Origin: Oscillospiraceae bacterium
Lineage (GTDB): Bacteria > Bacillota > Clostridia > Oscillospirales > CAG-272
Assembly (NCBI GenBank): GCA_003343845.1
Contig: QAKK01000015.1
Location: forward strand, 1-12,445
Length of the DNA: 12,445 nt
Direction of reading: 5' to 3'
Shown: piece after piece, positions 1-6,729 of the stretch
Layout of the letters: each line of letters begins with the position of its first letter
Position numbering within the stretch: position 1 is the stretch's first letter
Notes under the pieces: model-generated
Seen by the model: the letters and a program-made list of their open reading frames with translations, nothing else
Told to the model about the DNA's origin: nothing
Databases searched by the model: none
Program-made: the position numbers and the translations under genes

Positions 1-2343
1 CTCTGTATCGCAAACCGAGCAATGCTTGCCTTCGGTCAAGCCTGTCTTTGTACAGGTCGGCTCGACTGCCGCGTCAATAACCGCAGTGTGCGCATCGCTC
101 CATCTTGCATAATAGCTCTGATCGCCGAGCGTGGTGGTCGAGATGCTCGTCACCTTAGTGCCGCCGGTCTGCGCAGTGTACCACCCCTCAAACTTGGCGC
201 ATTGCTTTGTCCAGTCGGTCGGCAGCACAGCACCTTTGCCGTAGGTATACGAGGTGAGGTTTGTGCCCGCGCCGCCGCCCCCGTTGAGGGTCACGGTGTA
301 GGTGTTTGGCGTCCAGCGCGCATAAATCGTATGATTGGCCGCCTTACTGACCAGGTGGAAGTATTCGACTTCCAATCCGCCGATCTTATCCGTATACCAG
401 CCGTTGAACGTATAACCGTCACGCTTTGCCAAAGGCAGGCTGTTGTTGTACCGGTCGCCGTATTTCCCGTCGTACACCACAGAAAGGGTAGTGGGCGTGA
501 CGGTGCCGCCGTTGGCATCCAGCGTCACGGTGTAGGTGTTGGCAGTCCATTTCGCATAGAGGGTATGGTCGCGGGCGGTGGTCACCGTCGTGCCGCTTGT
601 CACCTGCGTGGTGAAATCCGACGTCGTATACCAGCCTTCAAGGGTATAGCCTCTGCGGGTGGGCGCGGGCAGCGCGCCGTATGTACTGTTGTAGGTCACG
701 GTCCGACTTTTGGGATTGGCGGCGCCCGAGTATTTTATATTGAAGGACAAGGTGTAGGTGTTCGGTACGGCGGCTGCCGTGATCTCGACCGCGCCCTTGA
801 CATAGCCTGCCGGTATCGTAATCTTGCCGTCCCGATAGGTATACTTGGATGCGGCAAGGGTGCTGCCGTTCACCTTAACGGTCACGGACGAAGGCAGGCT
901 GTAGCCGGTGTTTGCCTTGACCGTCGCCGAGAGTGCCGTCAGACCCGAGACCGTCGTCGGTGCAGTCACGGTGCAGTTCTGCCCATTTGTCGTGACGGCA
1001 TAGATATCATCGTAGTGGCTGTAGTTGACACCGGTCAGCGCCAGATCGTATACAGGCTTCGGCGTATACGCGCCGACCTGTCTGTGCCCGGCAAAGAATA
1101 CATAGCTCTGTTCAAAGGTTTTGCTGCTTGCGGTATTGTTCGTCAGTGTGACGGGAAGCTCCACCGTCCCGGAATGGGCGTTGCCGCCGGACGAATAGAC
1201 GCGCAGCTTGGTATTTCCCGTCTTTTCCCCGCCGGTATTCGTGTTGAAGCTGTCCGGCACGCTGCCCTCGATCAGCTCTGCCATAAAGCCTGCACCCGAG
1301 CCGGAGTTTCGCTTATAGGAGATGGAAAAGGTGAGGTAAAAGGTTCTTGTCGTGTTGGCGGGGACAGTCAGCGGAACCGAAAACGGCATATAGGCAAATC
1401 TGCCTGTCGAAGTGCCTTCTGTGTCCACCATGGTGATGCGCAGCTGATTCTCCGAGGTAATTTCAGTAGAGAGGTGCTGCTTATCCCATGCCTCTTTATA
1501 GAAATCATCACTCGTGGCTGCTATATAAAACTGAGATTTTATCACCTTCTGCTGTTCGGTTGTGAGCGAATCCCAGTCAACGTCCGGAACAAACCGGTCT
1601 TTGGCTAAGGTAGCGGTCTGTGATATGGCACCATTCTGCATATTTGAGCCTGCGCTTGCCTTATCTGCATTGATGATCGGCGTGACAGAACCGCTGGTCA
1701 CTCTGCCGCTGGTCGAAACCGTGCAGGATGCGACCAGCCGATGATTCTTCGTCGAACCGTAATGCACGCCCGCGAAGAAGCCGAAATAGTGCTTGATGAC
1801 CTTCTCCGTCGTGCTCGTATTCGTATAGGCGACCATCGCAGTATAGTTTGTCGACATGGACGAGCCGGTGTTCCGGTCGCGCGCCACCGTGTAACTGCTT
1901 GAATCCGATTTGGTCTTGAATGTGAGCGACGAAGACTTATCCGATGTGCCGAAATCAAACAGCTCGATGGTCTCCTGCGCCGAGCCGCTGCCGTTTTTCT
2001 TGCCTTGCAGCTTGAAAGTCTGCGTCACATACAGCGTCGTCTCGGCGGGGACGGACAGCGATGTGATGATCGGCACATAGCCGAGTTCATACAACTTGTT
2101 GTTCTCCGTCTCCCGGATTGTGACGGTGCCGCCGGACTGCGAAACGGTCATTTTGCTTGCCGTCGCGGCAGCAGTGCCATATGTGATGGAGTCGGGATTC
2201 TTCTTGCTTACCGCATACAGATACGATGTGCCGATCTCGACTTTCAGTGTCGGTGCAGTCGCCGCATCCGCCTGCACGGTAAATATACCGCACAGCATGC
2301 ACAAGCAAAGCAGCATGCACACAAATAATCGTTGCAGTCTCAT
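1..2343 (-). CDS. Secreted surface protein with InlB B-type (Listeria-Bacteroides) repeats, 3' end outside window
   Basis: The minus-strand frame is open from an ATG at 2343 to the window edge: 781 codons with no stop. A ribosome binding site AAAGGAG (around 2352-2358) lies 8 nt upstream. The start is a Sec signal peptide: MRLQR, a hydrophobic Cys-rich core to about residue 23, and a likely cleavage site after ADA (25-27). No lipobox is visible. Residues about 70-192 and 300-419 look like two diverged copies of one module; each has a VPxxT-type strand and ends in an FFAG motif (189 and 416). Residues about 425-525 resemble a beta-sandwich module. Three InlB B/Flg_new-type repeats follow at about 528-599, 602-677 and 680-748, each with a GWYT core and ending in YAKW, YARW or YARW. 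Residues 749-781 begin a Cys-containing repeat (PTCTKTG, then HCSVC). Such proteins are usually exported adhesin-like or envelope proteins of Firmicutes; the ligand is unknown and any wall anchor would lie beyond the edge. Confidence 0.88.
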   Translation of the reverse strand, partial: MRLQRLFVCMLLCLCMLCGIFTVQADAATAPTLKVEIGTSYLYAVSKKNPDSITYGTAAATASKMTVSQSGGTVTIRETENNKLYELGYVPIITSLSVPAETTLYVTQTFKLQGKKNGSGSAQETIELFDFGTSDKSSSLTFKTKSDSSSYTVARDRNTGSSMSTNYTAMVAYTNTSTTEKVIKHYFGFFAGVHYGSTKNHRLVASCTVSTSGRVTSGSVTPIINADKASAGSNMQNGAISQTATLAKDRFVPDVDWDSLTTEQQKVIKSQFYIAATSDDFYKEAWDKQHLSTEITSENQLRITMVDTEGTSTGRFAYMPFSVPLTVPANTTRTFYLTFSISYKRNSGSGAGFMAELIEGSVPDSFNTNTGGEKTGNTKLRVYSSGGNAHSGTVELPVTLTNNTASSKTFEQSYVFFAGHRQVGAYTPKPVYDLALTGVNYSHYDDIYAVTTNGQNCTVTAPTTVSGLTALSATVKANTGYSLPSSVTVKVNGSTLAASKYTYRDGKITIPAGYVKGAVEITAAAVPNTYTLSFNIKYSGAANPKSRTVTYNSTYGALPAPTRRGYTLEGWYTTSDFTTQVTSGTTVTTARDHTLYAKWTANTYTVTLDANGGTVTPTTLSVVYDGKYGDRYNNSLPLAKRDGYTFNGWYTDKIGGLEVEYFHLVSKAANHTIYARWTPNTYTVTLNGGGGAGTNLTSYTYGKGAVLPTDWTKQCAKFEGWYTAQTGGTKVTSISTTTLGDQSYYARWSDAHTAVIDAAVEPTCTKTGLTEGKHCSVCDTE

Positions 2344-2395
2344 TGTCTTTTCTCCTTTGTCGTCAAAACAGCAAAACCGGATACCTTCGACAGGC

Positions 2396-2424
2396 TTGAC
2401 ACAGTTTTGCTTCTGCTGTATAAT
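2396..2424 (+). promoter_or_regulatory. Consensus sigma-A promoter of the MerR-family gene
   Basis: TTGACA (2396-2401) and TATAAT (2419-2424), both perfect consensus hexamers, are separated by 17 bp. The predicted start is near 2431, which leaves a leader of about 70 nt before the ATG at 2500. The 17-bp spacer shows this is an ordinary housekeeping-type promoter and not a MerR-activated one. Confidence 0.85.
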
Positions 2425-2425
2425 T

Positions 2426-2456
2426 ACTATAACACGTTCACCCCTGAACGAAGCAA
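2426..2456 (-). promoter_or_regulatory. Candidate MerR-type promoter of the surface protein gene (19-bp spacer)
   Basis: Read on the minus strand, TTGCTT (2456-2451) and TATAGT (2431-2426) are separated by 19 bp. That is longer than the usual 17 bp and matches promoters activated by MerR-family proteins, which bind a dyad in the over-long spacer and twist the DNA. A perfect dyad fills most of this spacer, and a MerR gene is divergent. The predicted start near 2419 gives a leader of about 75 nt. The -35 box is a partial match, so the assignment rests on spacing, dyad and context. Confidence 0.45.
2435..2450. promoter_or_regulatory. Inverted repeat CGTTCA-CCCC-TGAACG, candidate MerR operator
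   Basis: The sequence CGTTCACCCCTGAACG has perfect 6-bp arms around CCCC. It lies inside the 19-bp spacer of the minus-strand promoter and just downstream of the predicted start (about 2431) of the plus-strand merR promoter. One bound dimer could therefore activate the surface protein gene and repress its own gene, a common MerR arrangement. The role is inferred from position and symmetry. Confidence 0.5.
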
Positions 2457-2499
2457 GCCCCTGCTGGGAAAAATCTGCACAAATTTTGAGGAAAAGATC

Positions 2500-3309
2500 A
2501 TGCAAAAAGATAGTCAGGATAAACTGTTTCAGATTCAGGAAGCAGCCCGCGCCTGCGGGCTCTCACGCAGCACGCTGATGCGCATGGAGGAAAAGGGACT
2601 GCTGAAGCCTGCCTACACCGCGCCCGACAGCGGGCGGCGGTACTACGACAACTACAACGTTGCGCATATTCTGCAGGTGGAGAAGTTCAAAGCGATGGGG
2701 CTGAGCAATGAGGAGATCATCGCCTATTATACAAGCGGCGGGCAGATCTCGCCGCTGCTCTCCGTGCTGGAAGCGCGCCTGGAGGATCTCCGGCGCAGCG
2801 TGGAGGAGCTGCGTATCCGCGCTGCCAGTACAAACGGAATATCCCTGTCCGTGCAGGAGTTTCGGTTGCCCGAGGTGCTCTGCTGTATGAAGGCGTGTAT
2901 GGGACGCACCCCCGATGAAAAGTACAATGCCATGTTTGCCTTTTACAGCGAATGCGTCCGCAAGGGCTATCGGCTCTCCAATGAACCGATCTTCACCATG
3001 CAGAAGCGCGACGACTTTTTAAACGGCTATATCAGTACCGTGCCATACCCGTTCTACGTCTGTGTTCCCGTACAGAAGGAAAGGGACGGGGCGGAGCGCC
3101 TGCCCGCCTGCCGCGCGATCTCCGTCCTCTATTACGGCGACTACGACCATATGGACGAAGCGTGGCTGACGCTCGGACGAGAGGTAAAATCCCGTGGGCT
3201 GACACCAACCGGTCTTCCCCGCGTGCTCGGACTGGTCGCGCCCTACACCGGGCGGGAGATTGCGGAACACCTCTACTGTTCCCGCCTGGTGCTGCCGGTT
3301 GCAGAGTAA
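2500..3309 (+). CDS. MerR-family regulator with GyrI-like effector-binding domain
   Basis: The product is 269 aa. The ATG at 2500 is chosen because GAGGA (2488-2492) sits 7 nt upstream and the wHTH domain starts directly after it; the frame continues upstream without a ribosome binding site. Residues about 9-77 form the MerR winged helix: FQIQEAARACGLSRSTL, then KGLLKPAYT, then GRRYYD, then the KAMGLSNEEI helix. Residues about 84-110 (LLSVLEARLEDLRRSVEEL) are the usual dimerising coiled coil. Residues about 115-269 resemble the BmrR/GyrI-type effector domain that binds drugs or small amphipathic ligands; the ligand cannot be read from the sequence. The gene is divergent from the surface protein gene and convergent with the MATE gene. 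A dyad just after its promoter suggests autoregulation. The first MerR helix reads LMRMEEKGLL in place of the common Arg-Tyr-Tyr, a modest divergence. Confidence 0.88.
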   Translation: MQKDSQDKLFQIQEAARACGLSRSTLMRMEEKGLLKPAYTAPDSGRRYYDNYNVAHILQVEKFKAMGLSNEEIIAYYTSGGQISPLLSVLEARLEDLRRSVEELRIRAASTNGISLSVQEFRLPEVLCCMKACMGRTPDEKYNAMFAFYSECVRKGYRLSNEPIFTMQKRDDFLNGYISTVPYPFYVCVPVQKERDGAERLPACRAISVLYYGDYDHMDEAWLTLGREVKSRGLTPTGLPRVLGLVAPYTGREIAEHLYCSRLVLPVAE

Positions 3310-3327
3310 ATCATTCATAACAGAAAG

Positions 3328-3363
3328 AGCAGCCGCCGACAATGTCGGCGGCTGCTGCTTTTT
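3328..3363 (+). terminator. Intrinsic terminator between convergent merR and MATE genes
   Basis: Perfect 13-bp arms AGCAGCCGCCGAC (3328-3340) and GTCGGCGGCTGCT (3344-3356) enclose the loop AAT. GC and TTTTT follow, giving a clear plus-strand terminator 18 nt after the merR stop. The T-run touches the MATE stop codon. The hairpin may also end the MATE transcript, although the minus-strand T-run (CTTTCTG) is poor. Confidence 0.85.
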
Positions 3364-4769
3364 CAATTCACATTCTGCGCAGTGTTCAGCTGCCGATAAG
3401 TCTTTGCGATGATGACCGCCGACACGATCGCCGTCAGGACATCCGATACCGGCATGGAATACAGCACACCGTCCAGCCCGAAAAAGAGCGGCAGCAGCAA
3501 CGCAAAGCCGACGCCGAAGACGATCTCACGCACCATGGAGAGCATGGTGGACTCCACCGCCTTCCCCATCGCCTGCAAAAAGATAAACGTAGCTTTATTG
3601 ACGCAGGCGAGCACGAGCATACAGAGATAGACGCGGAATGCCTTGACGGCAAAGTCCGTGTAGTAGACGCTCTCATTTGCCGCGCCGAAAATCTGAATGA
3701 GCGCGCGCGGAAACAGCTCGACAATCAGCAGTGCGGCAAAGCCGACCGCAGCCTCAGCAGACAGCAGTTTTGTAAGCAGTGCTTTGACCCGTGCGTAGAG
3801 CTTTGCGCCCATGTTGAAACCGACGATCGGAATGCACCCTGCCGCCATGCCGATGACCACGGAGATGACGATCTGAAAGAACTTCATCACAATGCCGATG
3901 ACCGCCATGGGGATCTGCGCAAATTCCTCCTGCCCGAAGATCGCGTCCGCCGCGCCGTATTTGCGGGTCATGTTGTTGATTGCCGCCATTGCCGCAACGA
4001 GGGAGATCTGCGCAAGAAAACTGCAAAGCCCGAGTGAAAGCGTCTTTCTGAGGATCGCACCGTCGGGGCGAAAATCCGCCTTTGCGGGCTTTACGATCTT
4101 TGCATGCATAAGATACCAAACCGCAAGCACTGCCGTTGCAATTTGCCCGAGCACGGTGGCGATCGCCGCGCCTGCCATGCCCCACCGACAGCCGAAAATG
4201 AAGATGGGGTCGAGTACAATGTTGATGCCAGCGCCGATCAGGTTGGAGATCATGGCAAAGCGCGGATTGCCGTCCGCGCGGATGATCGGATTCATTGCCT
4301 GCCCGAACATGTAGAACGGAATGCCGAGCGCGATCCAGAAGAAGTATTCCTTCGACAGGCGGAAGGTCTCGGCATTGACATTACCGCCGAACGCCGTGAG
4401 GATCGGCTCTGCAAAGACGAGATAGACCGCCGTCAGAACAAGGCTTACCGTCACGCAGAGCGTGACGGAACCGCCGACGCTCCGCGCCGCGCGGTCGGCA
4501 TTCTTCTCGCCGAGCGCGATGCTGACGAACGCGCAGCTGCCGTCGCCGATCATGACCGCGACACCGAGCGCGATTACCGTCAGCGGGAATACAACGGTAT
4601 TTGCAGCGTTGCCGAACGACCCGAGATAGGTTGCATTGGCGATGAAAATCTGATCGACAATGTTGTAGAGCGCGCCGACCAGCAGCGAAATGATGCAGGG
4701 GACGGCATATTTGCGCATCAGCTTGCCGATACGCTCTGTTGCGAGAAAATTTTGTGCCTGATTTTCCAT
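3363..4769 (-). CDS. MATE-family multidrug/cation efflux transporter (MepA-like)
   Basis: The product is 468 aa, within the normal MATE range, with about twelve hydrophobic segments. The start is ATG 4769 (MENQAQNF) because GGAGG (4777-4781) lies 7 nt upstream; a start 13 codons earlier would lie inside the leader terminator. Family features include the N-terminal RKYAVPCIISLLVGALYNIV followed by DQIFIAN, the MNPIIRADGNPRFAM loop after helix 4, and the second-half equivalent around AAGCIPIVGFNMGA. MATE proteins in the inner membrane exchange Na+ or H+ for drugs or cationic metabolites; the substrate here is unknown. The gene is convergent with the MerR-type regulator. No dyad like the one at the merR promoter is seen at its own promoter, so control by that protein is not supported. 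Its leader contains a terminator-like hairpin, which suggests attenuation. Confidence 0.93.
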   Translation of the reverse strand: MENQAQNFLATERIGKLMRKYAVPCIISLLVGALYNIVDQIFIANATYLGSFGNAANTVVFPLTVIALGVAVMIGDGSCAFVSIALGEKNADRAARSVGGSVTLCVTVSLVLTAVYLVFAEPILTAFGGNVNAETFRLSKEYFFWIALGIPFYMFGQAMNPIIRADGNPRFAMISNLIGAGINIVLDPIFIFGCRWGMAGAAIATVLGQIATAVLAVWYLMHAKIVKPAKADFRPDGAILRKTLSLGLCSFLAQISLVAAMAAINNMTRKYGAADAIFGQEEFAQIPMAVIGIVMKFFQIVISVVIGMAAGCIPIVGFNMGAKLYARVKALLTKLLSAEAAVGFAALLIVELFPRALIQIFGAANESVYYTDFAVKAFRVYLCMLVLACVNKATFIFLQAMGKAVESTMLSMVREIVFGVGFALLLPLFFGLDGVLYSMPVSDVLTAIVSAVIIAKTYRQLNTAQNVN

Positions 4770-4782
4770 GTCAGAACCTCCG

Positions 4783-4828
4783 AAAAAATAAAAACGGCGT
4801 AAGTCCAATCGAGTTGGACTTACGCCGT
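4783..4828 (-). terminator. Intrinsic terminator/attenuator hairpin in the MATE leader
   Basis: Perfect 15-bp arms ACGGCGTAAGTCCAA (4794-4808) and TTGGACTTACGCCGT (4814-4828) enclose a 5-nt loop. On the minus strand they are followed at once by TTTTATTTTTT (4793-4783). This is a textbook intrinsic terminator, yet it lies downstream of the MATE promoter and ends one base before the GGAGG of the MATE gene. It could attenuate MATE expression and also stop read-through from the operon ending at 4941, for which no other convincing terminator is seen. Confidence 0.85.
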
Positions 4829-4847
4829 ATGGCTACGCACTTGTGAT

Positions 4848-4876
4848 AGTATAGCATAATCTTCCCGAAAATGCAA
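4848..4876 (-). promoter_or_regulatory. Sigma-A promoter of the MATE gene
   Basis: On the minus strand TTGCAT (4876-4871), a 17-bp spacer and TATACT (4853-4848) are preceded by TGC, an extended -10. The predicted start is near 4841, only about 13 nt before the terminator-like hairpin and about 70 nt before the MATE start codon. Confidence 0.72.
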
Positions 4877-4886
4877 AGGGCATTTT
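4868..4886. promoter_or_regulatory. Inverted repeat AAAATGC-N5-GCATTTT over the MATE -35 box, candidate operator
   Basis: Perfect 7-bp arms AAAATGC (4868-4874) and GCATTTT (4880-4886) surround AAAGG. The -35 hexamer of the MATE promoter (4871-4876) lies inside the dyad, so a protein bound here would block RNA polymerase. No cognate regulator can be assigned. Confidence 0.35.
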
Positions 4887-4940
4887 GCCGAAAATTCCGA
4901 ATTTTTTTAGGCTCGGATTGCGGATATACAAACATATATT

Positions 4941-6284
4941 TTATATTTCCGACTCCGATCCGCGGCGCAATGCGCGGACGGCGGCGTCAAGCTGCGCAAC
5001 TTCGGATGGGGCAAGCGCATTCCGATAGTCCGCCAGCGCGGCGGCGAGGGCGATGTCCTGCGGATCGTCCGAAAGCCCGTCTGCCGGGCAAACGGCACAA
5101 AGCGCCGCGACGGAGGCGGGCGACAGCGCCGCAAGCAGGACTGCAAGATCGTCACTGCTCCATTCGGCATCGTGCAGAACATCCAGCAGATCGCCGCGCG
5201 AACGGACGCGCGACTTGAGCAGCGCCGCTTTTTCCGCGGCATCGCCGCATGCGGCAAGTGCGGCAAGCAATGCCGCATACGTGCGGTCCTCCATACGCGC
5301 ACTGTCGGAGAGGGTGAGCGCGGGCAGCGCCGACGGATACAATACCGCCGCATCGAGCGTGCCGTTTTGCGCAGCGCGAGTGAGTGCGGCAGCAATCTGC
5401 GGGATGACGCGGCGCAGATAAGCGCGCACGCGCGGCGAAATGCCGAGCGCAGCACAAAGCGGCGCGAAAGCACCGTAAAGCAGCCGCGCGTTCTGTGCGC
5501 CGCTTTTGCCGCCAAGCAGGCGGGCAAGCGCTTCTCTGTCGCAGGCAAGCGTGTGCGGCGGCTGTCCGGTCAGCTCGCAGCAGAGCGCGGCGGTCAGCAC
5601 CGGCAGGCAAAGATTCATCGGCGTTTTGCGGTAATCCTCCGGAAGCGCACAAAGAAGCAGATGTACCTGTTTCGGCTGAAAGCATCGCAAAAAACGGTTT
5701 TCAGCCATAAGACAGGCAAGATAGCGCTCGATAAATTCAATGCCGCAAAGCCCGGTGATCGGCAGAAGCGGCGGATAATCCGCCGTAATATGCGTTTCGT
5801 TTGCAAAGAGCGCCGGGCGGTACAATCTGAAAAAGCCGCGGATGCCGTCCGCCGCGGTCGTCCGGTAGAAGACGTTTTCCGTCTCAAACAGCGCATCGAC
5901 CAGCCGCCTGTGCTGCGCGCGGGCAGCTGTGACGCGGCGGCGGATGCCGTCCTGTCCCTCGGTCAGAAGCACAGCAAGCGAACGGCTTTTCAACGCCTGC
6001 AAAGCGGCATCCGGCGTCGGAAAGCCTTTCAGAACGATGCCGAGCGTGTAAAAGACCGAGTCGAGCAGTGCCTGTGCCGTCTCCGTACGCACCGAGCTGC
6101 TTTCGCCGCCCGTATAGACCGCAGTCTGCGCGGCAAGCAGCGCAAGGCTCTCGCTTTGCAGGCGCGCAAGATCGGCATCGGTCAGAATGCCCTGCTTTGC
6201 CCCGGCGGCAAGCAGGGAGAGAAAGTAGTTGTCTGCGGCAAGTGCCGCCGCGTCGATCTGCCCCGCCGGCATCAGTTCAAGCAT
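4941..6284 (-). CDS. DUF6179-like protein, third gene of the hydrolase operon
   Basis: The product is 447 aa, mostly Ala/Leu-rich helices, with no signal peptide or membrane segment, so probably cytoplasmic. The start ATG 6284 (MLELMPAG) is set by GGAGG about 6 nt upstream; an ATG at 6290 abuts that site and longer starts lack one. It overlaps the preceding stop (6277-6279) by 8 nt, implying translational coupling. The N-terminal part has the features I associate with DUF6179: DNYFLSLL (18-25), a polar SSVRTETAQ segment (63-71), SVFYTLGIVLKGF (76-88), FYRTTAADGIRGFF (139-152) and ITADYPPL (166-173). The C-terminal part (about 290-447) is helical and may be repetitive. No catalytic motif is evident. 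The family name is from memory and needs a profile search; the function is unknown. Confidence 0.68.
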   Translation of the reverse strand: MLELMPAGQIDAAALAADNYFLSLLAAGAKQGILTDADLARLQSESLALLAAQTAVYTGGESSSVRTETAQALLDSVFYTLGIVLKGFPTPDAALQALKSRSLAVLLTEGQDGIRRRVTAARAQHRRLVDALFETENVFYRTTAADGIRGFFRLYRPALFANETHITADYPPLLPITGLCGIEFIERYLACLMAENRFLRCFQPKQVHLLLCALPEDYRKTPMNLCLPVLTAALCCELTGQPPHTLACDREALARLLGGKSGAQNARLLYGAFAPLCAALGISPRVRAYLRRVIPQIAAALTRAAQNGTLDAAVLYPSALPALTLSDSARMEDRTYAALLAALAACGDAAEKAALLKSRVRSRGDLLDVLHDAEWSSDDLAVLLAALSPASVAALCAVCPADGLSDDPQDIALAAALADYRNALAPSEVAQLDAAVRALRRGSESEI

Positions 6285-6729
6285 CCGCATCCTCCGTTTT
6301 TGCATGCAGATCCCGCACGAATGCGGGCATCGCGTCGCCTGCGAGCAGATCAAGTGAGCCGCCGCAGTCGCCGTCAAACCGTGCGCGCATCTCTGCAAGC
6401 AGCGCATCATCGCCGACGCGGTCGTCGGTCTCGTTTTTCAGCTGATAAAACAGCTCGGTCAGCGCTTGCAGCGTTTCCGCATAAGTTTCTTTTGTGAGAT
6501 AGGGCAATGTATAAAACGCGCGGATCAGTTTTTCGGTCACGCCGCTGCCGAACTCAACTCTGCCGGTCTGCACGAGCGCTTCCCTGCGCGCCGCGACCAG
6601 CTCTGCCGCCTGCGCCTCGGTCAGTGTCAGCCCCTGCGCCGCCGTCAATGTGTTCAGCGCGGTGACTTCTTCAACCGTTTCCGGCGACAGGCTGCCCGCC
6701 GCAAGACTCTGCCAAACAAGGTCGGTCAC
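6277..6729 (-). CDS. DUF6323-like small protein, second gene of the hydrolase operon
   Basis: The product is 150 aa starting at GTG 6729. That codon overlaps the stop of the upstream hydrolase as GTGA (6726-6729), a classic coupled junction. The protein is soluble and mainly helical. Recognisable segments are LTLTEAQAAELVAARREAL (34-52), GRVEFGSGVTEKLIRAF (56-72), a PYLTKETYAETLQALTELF stretch (76-94), QLKNETDD (96-103) and CGGSLDLL (122-129). This pattern matches my recollection of the DUF6323 family of Clostridia, commonly beside DUF6179. The biochemical role is unknown. The conserved pairing suggests the two proteins work together, but that is inference. Confidence 0.68.
   Translation of the reverse strand: MTDLVWQSLAAGSLSPETVEEVTALNTLTAAQGLTLTEAQAAELVAARREALVQTGRVEFGSGVTEKLIRAFYTLPYLTKETYAETLQALTELFYQLKNETDDRVGDDALLAEMRARFDGDCGGSLDLLAGDAMPAFVRDLHAKTEDADA

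Noticed and set aside
22..1608. A 528-codon plus-strand ORF at the left edge
   Set aside because: It is opposite the surface protein frame, which has a signal peptide, a ribosome binding site and three InlB repeats. The antisense translation is Arg/Cys-rich with no domain.
2332..2499. Start of the MerR-family protein at 2332
   Set aside because: That region holds the consensus promoter and dyad. GAGGA 7 nt before ATG 2500 and the domain boundary fit the shorter form.
3328..4876. Direct control of the MATE gene by the neighbouring MerR-type regulator
   Set aside because: The genes are convergent, the MATE promoter has a 17-bp spacer and there is no copy of the CGTTCA-N4-TGAACG dyad, so sequence support is lacking even though the pairing of families is suggestive.
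6285..6410. N-terminal extension of the DUF6179-like protein to 6410
   Set aside because: The extension lies inside the upstream coding sequence and lacks a ribosome binding site, whereas GGAGG is correctly placed for ATG 6284.
5172..6497. A 441-codon plus-strand ORF opposite the DUF6179-like gene
   Set aside because: The composition is very Arg/Gln-rich, there is no ribosome binding site or family motif, and the minus-strand genes form coupled junctions.
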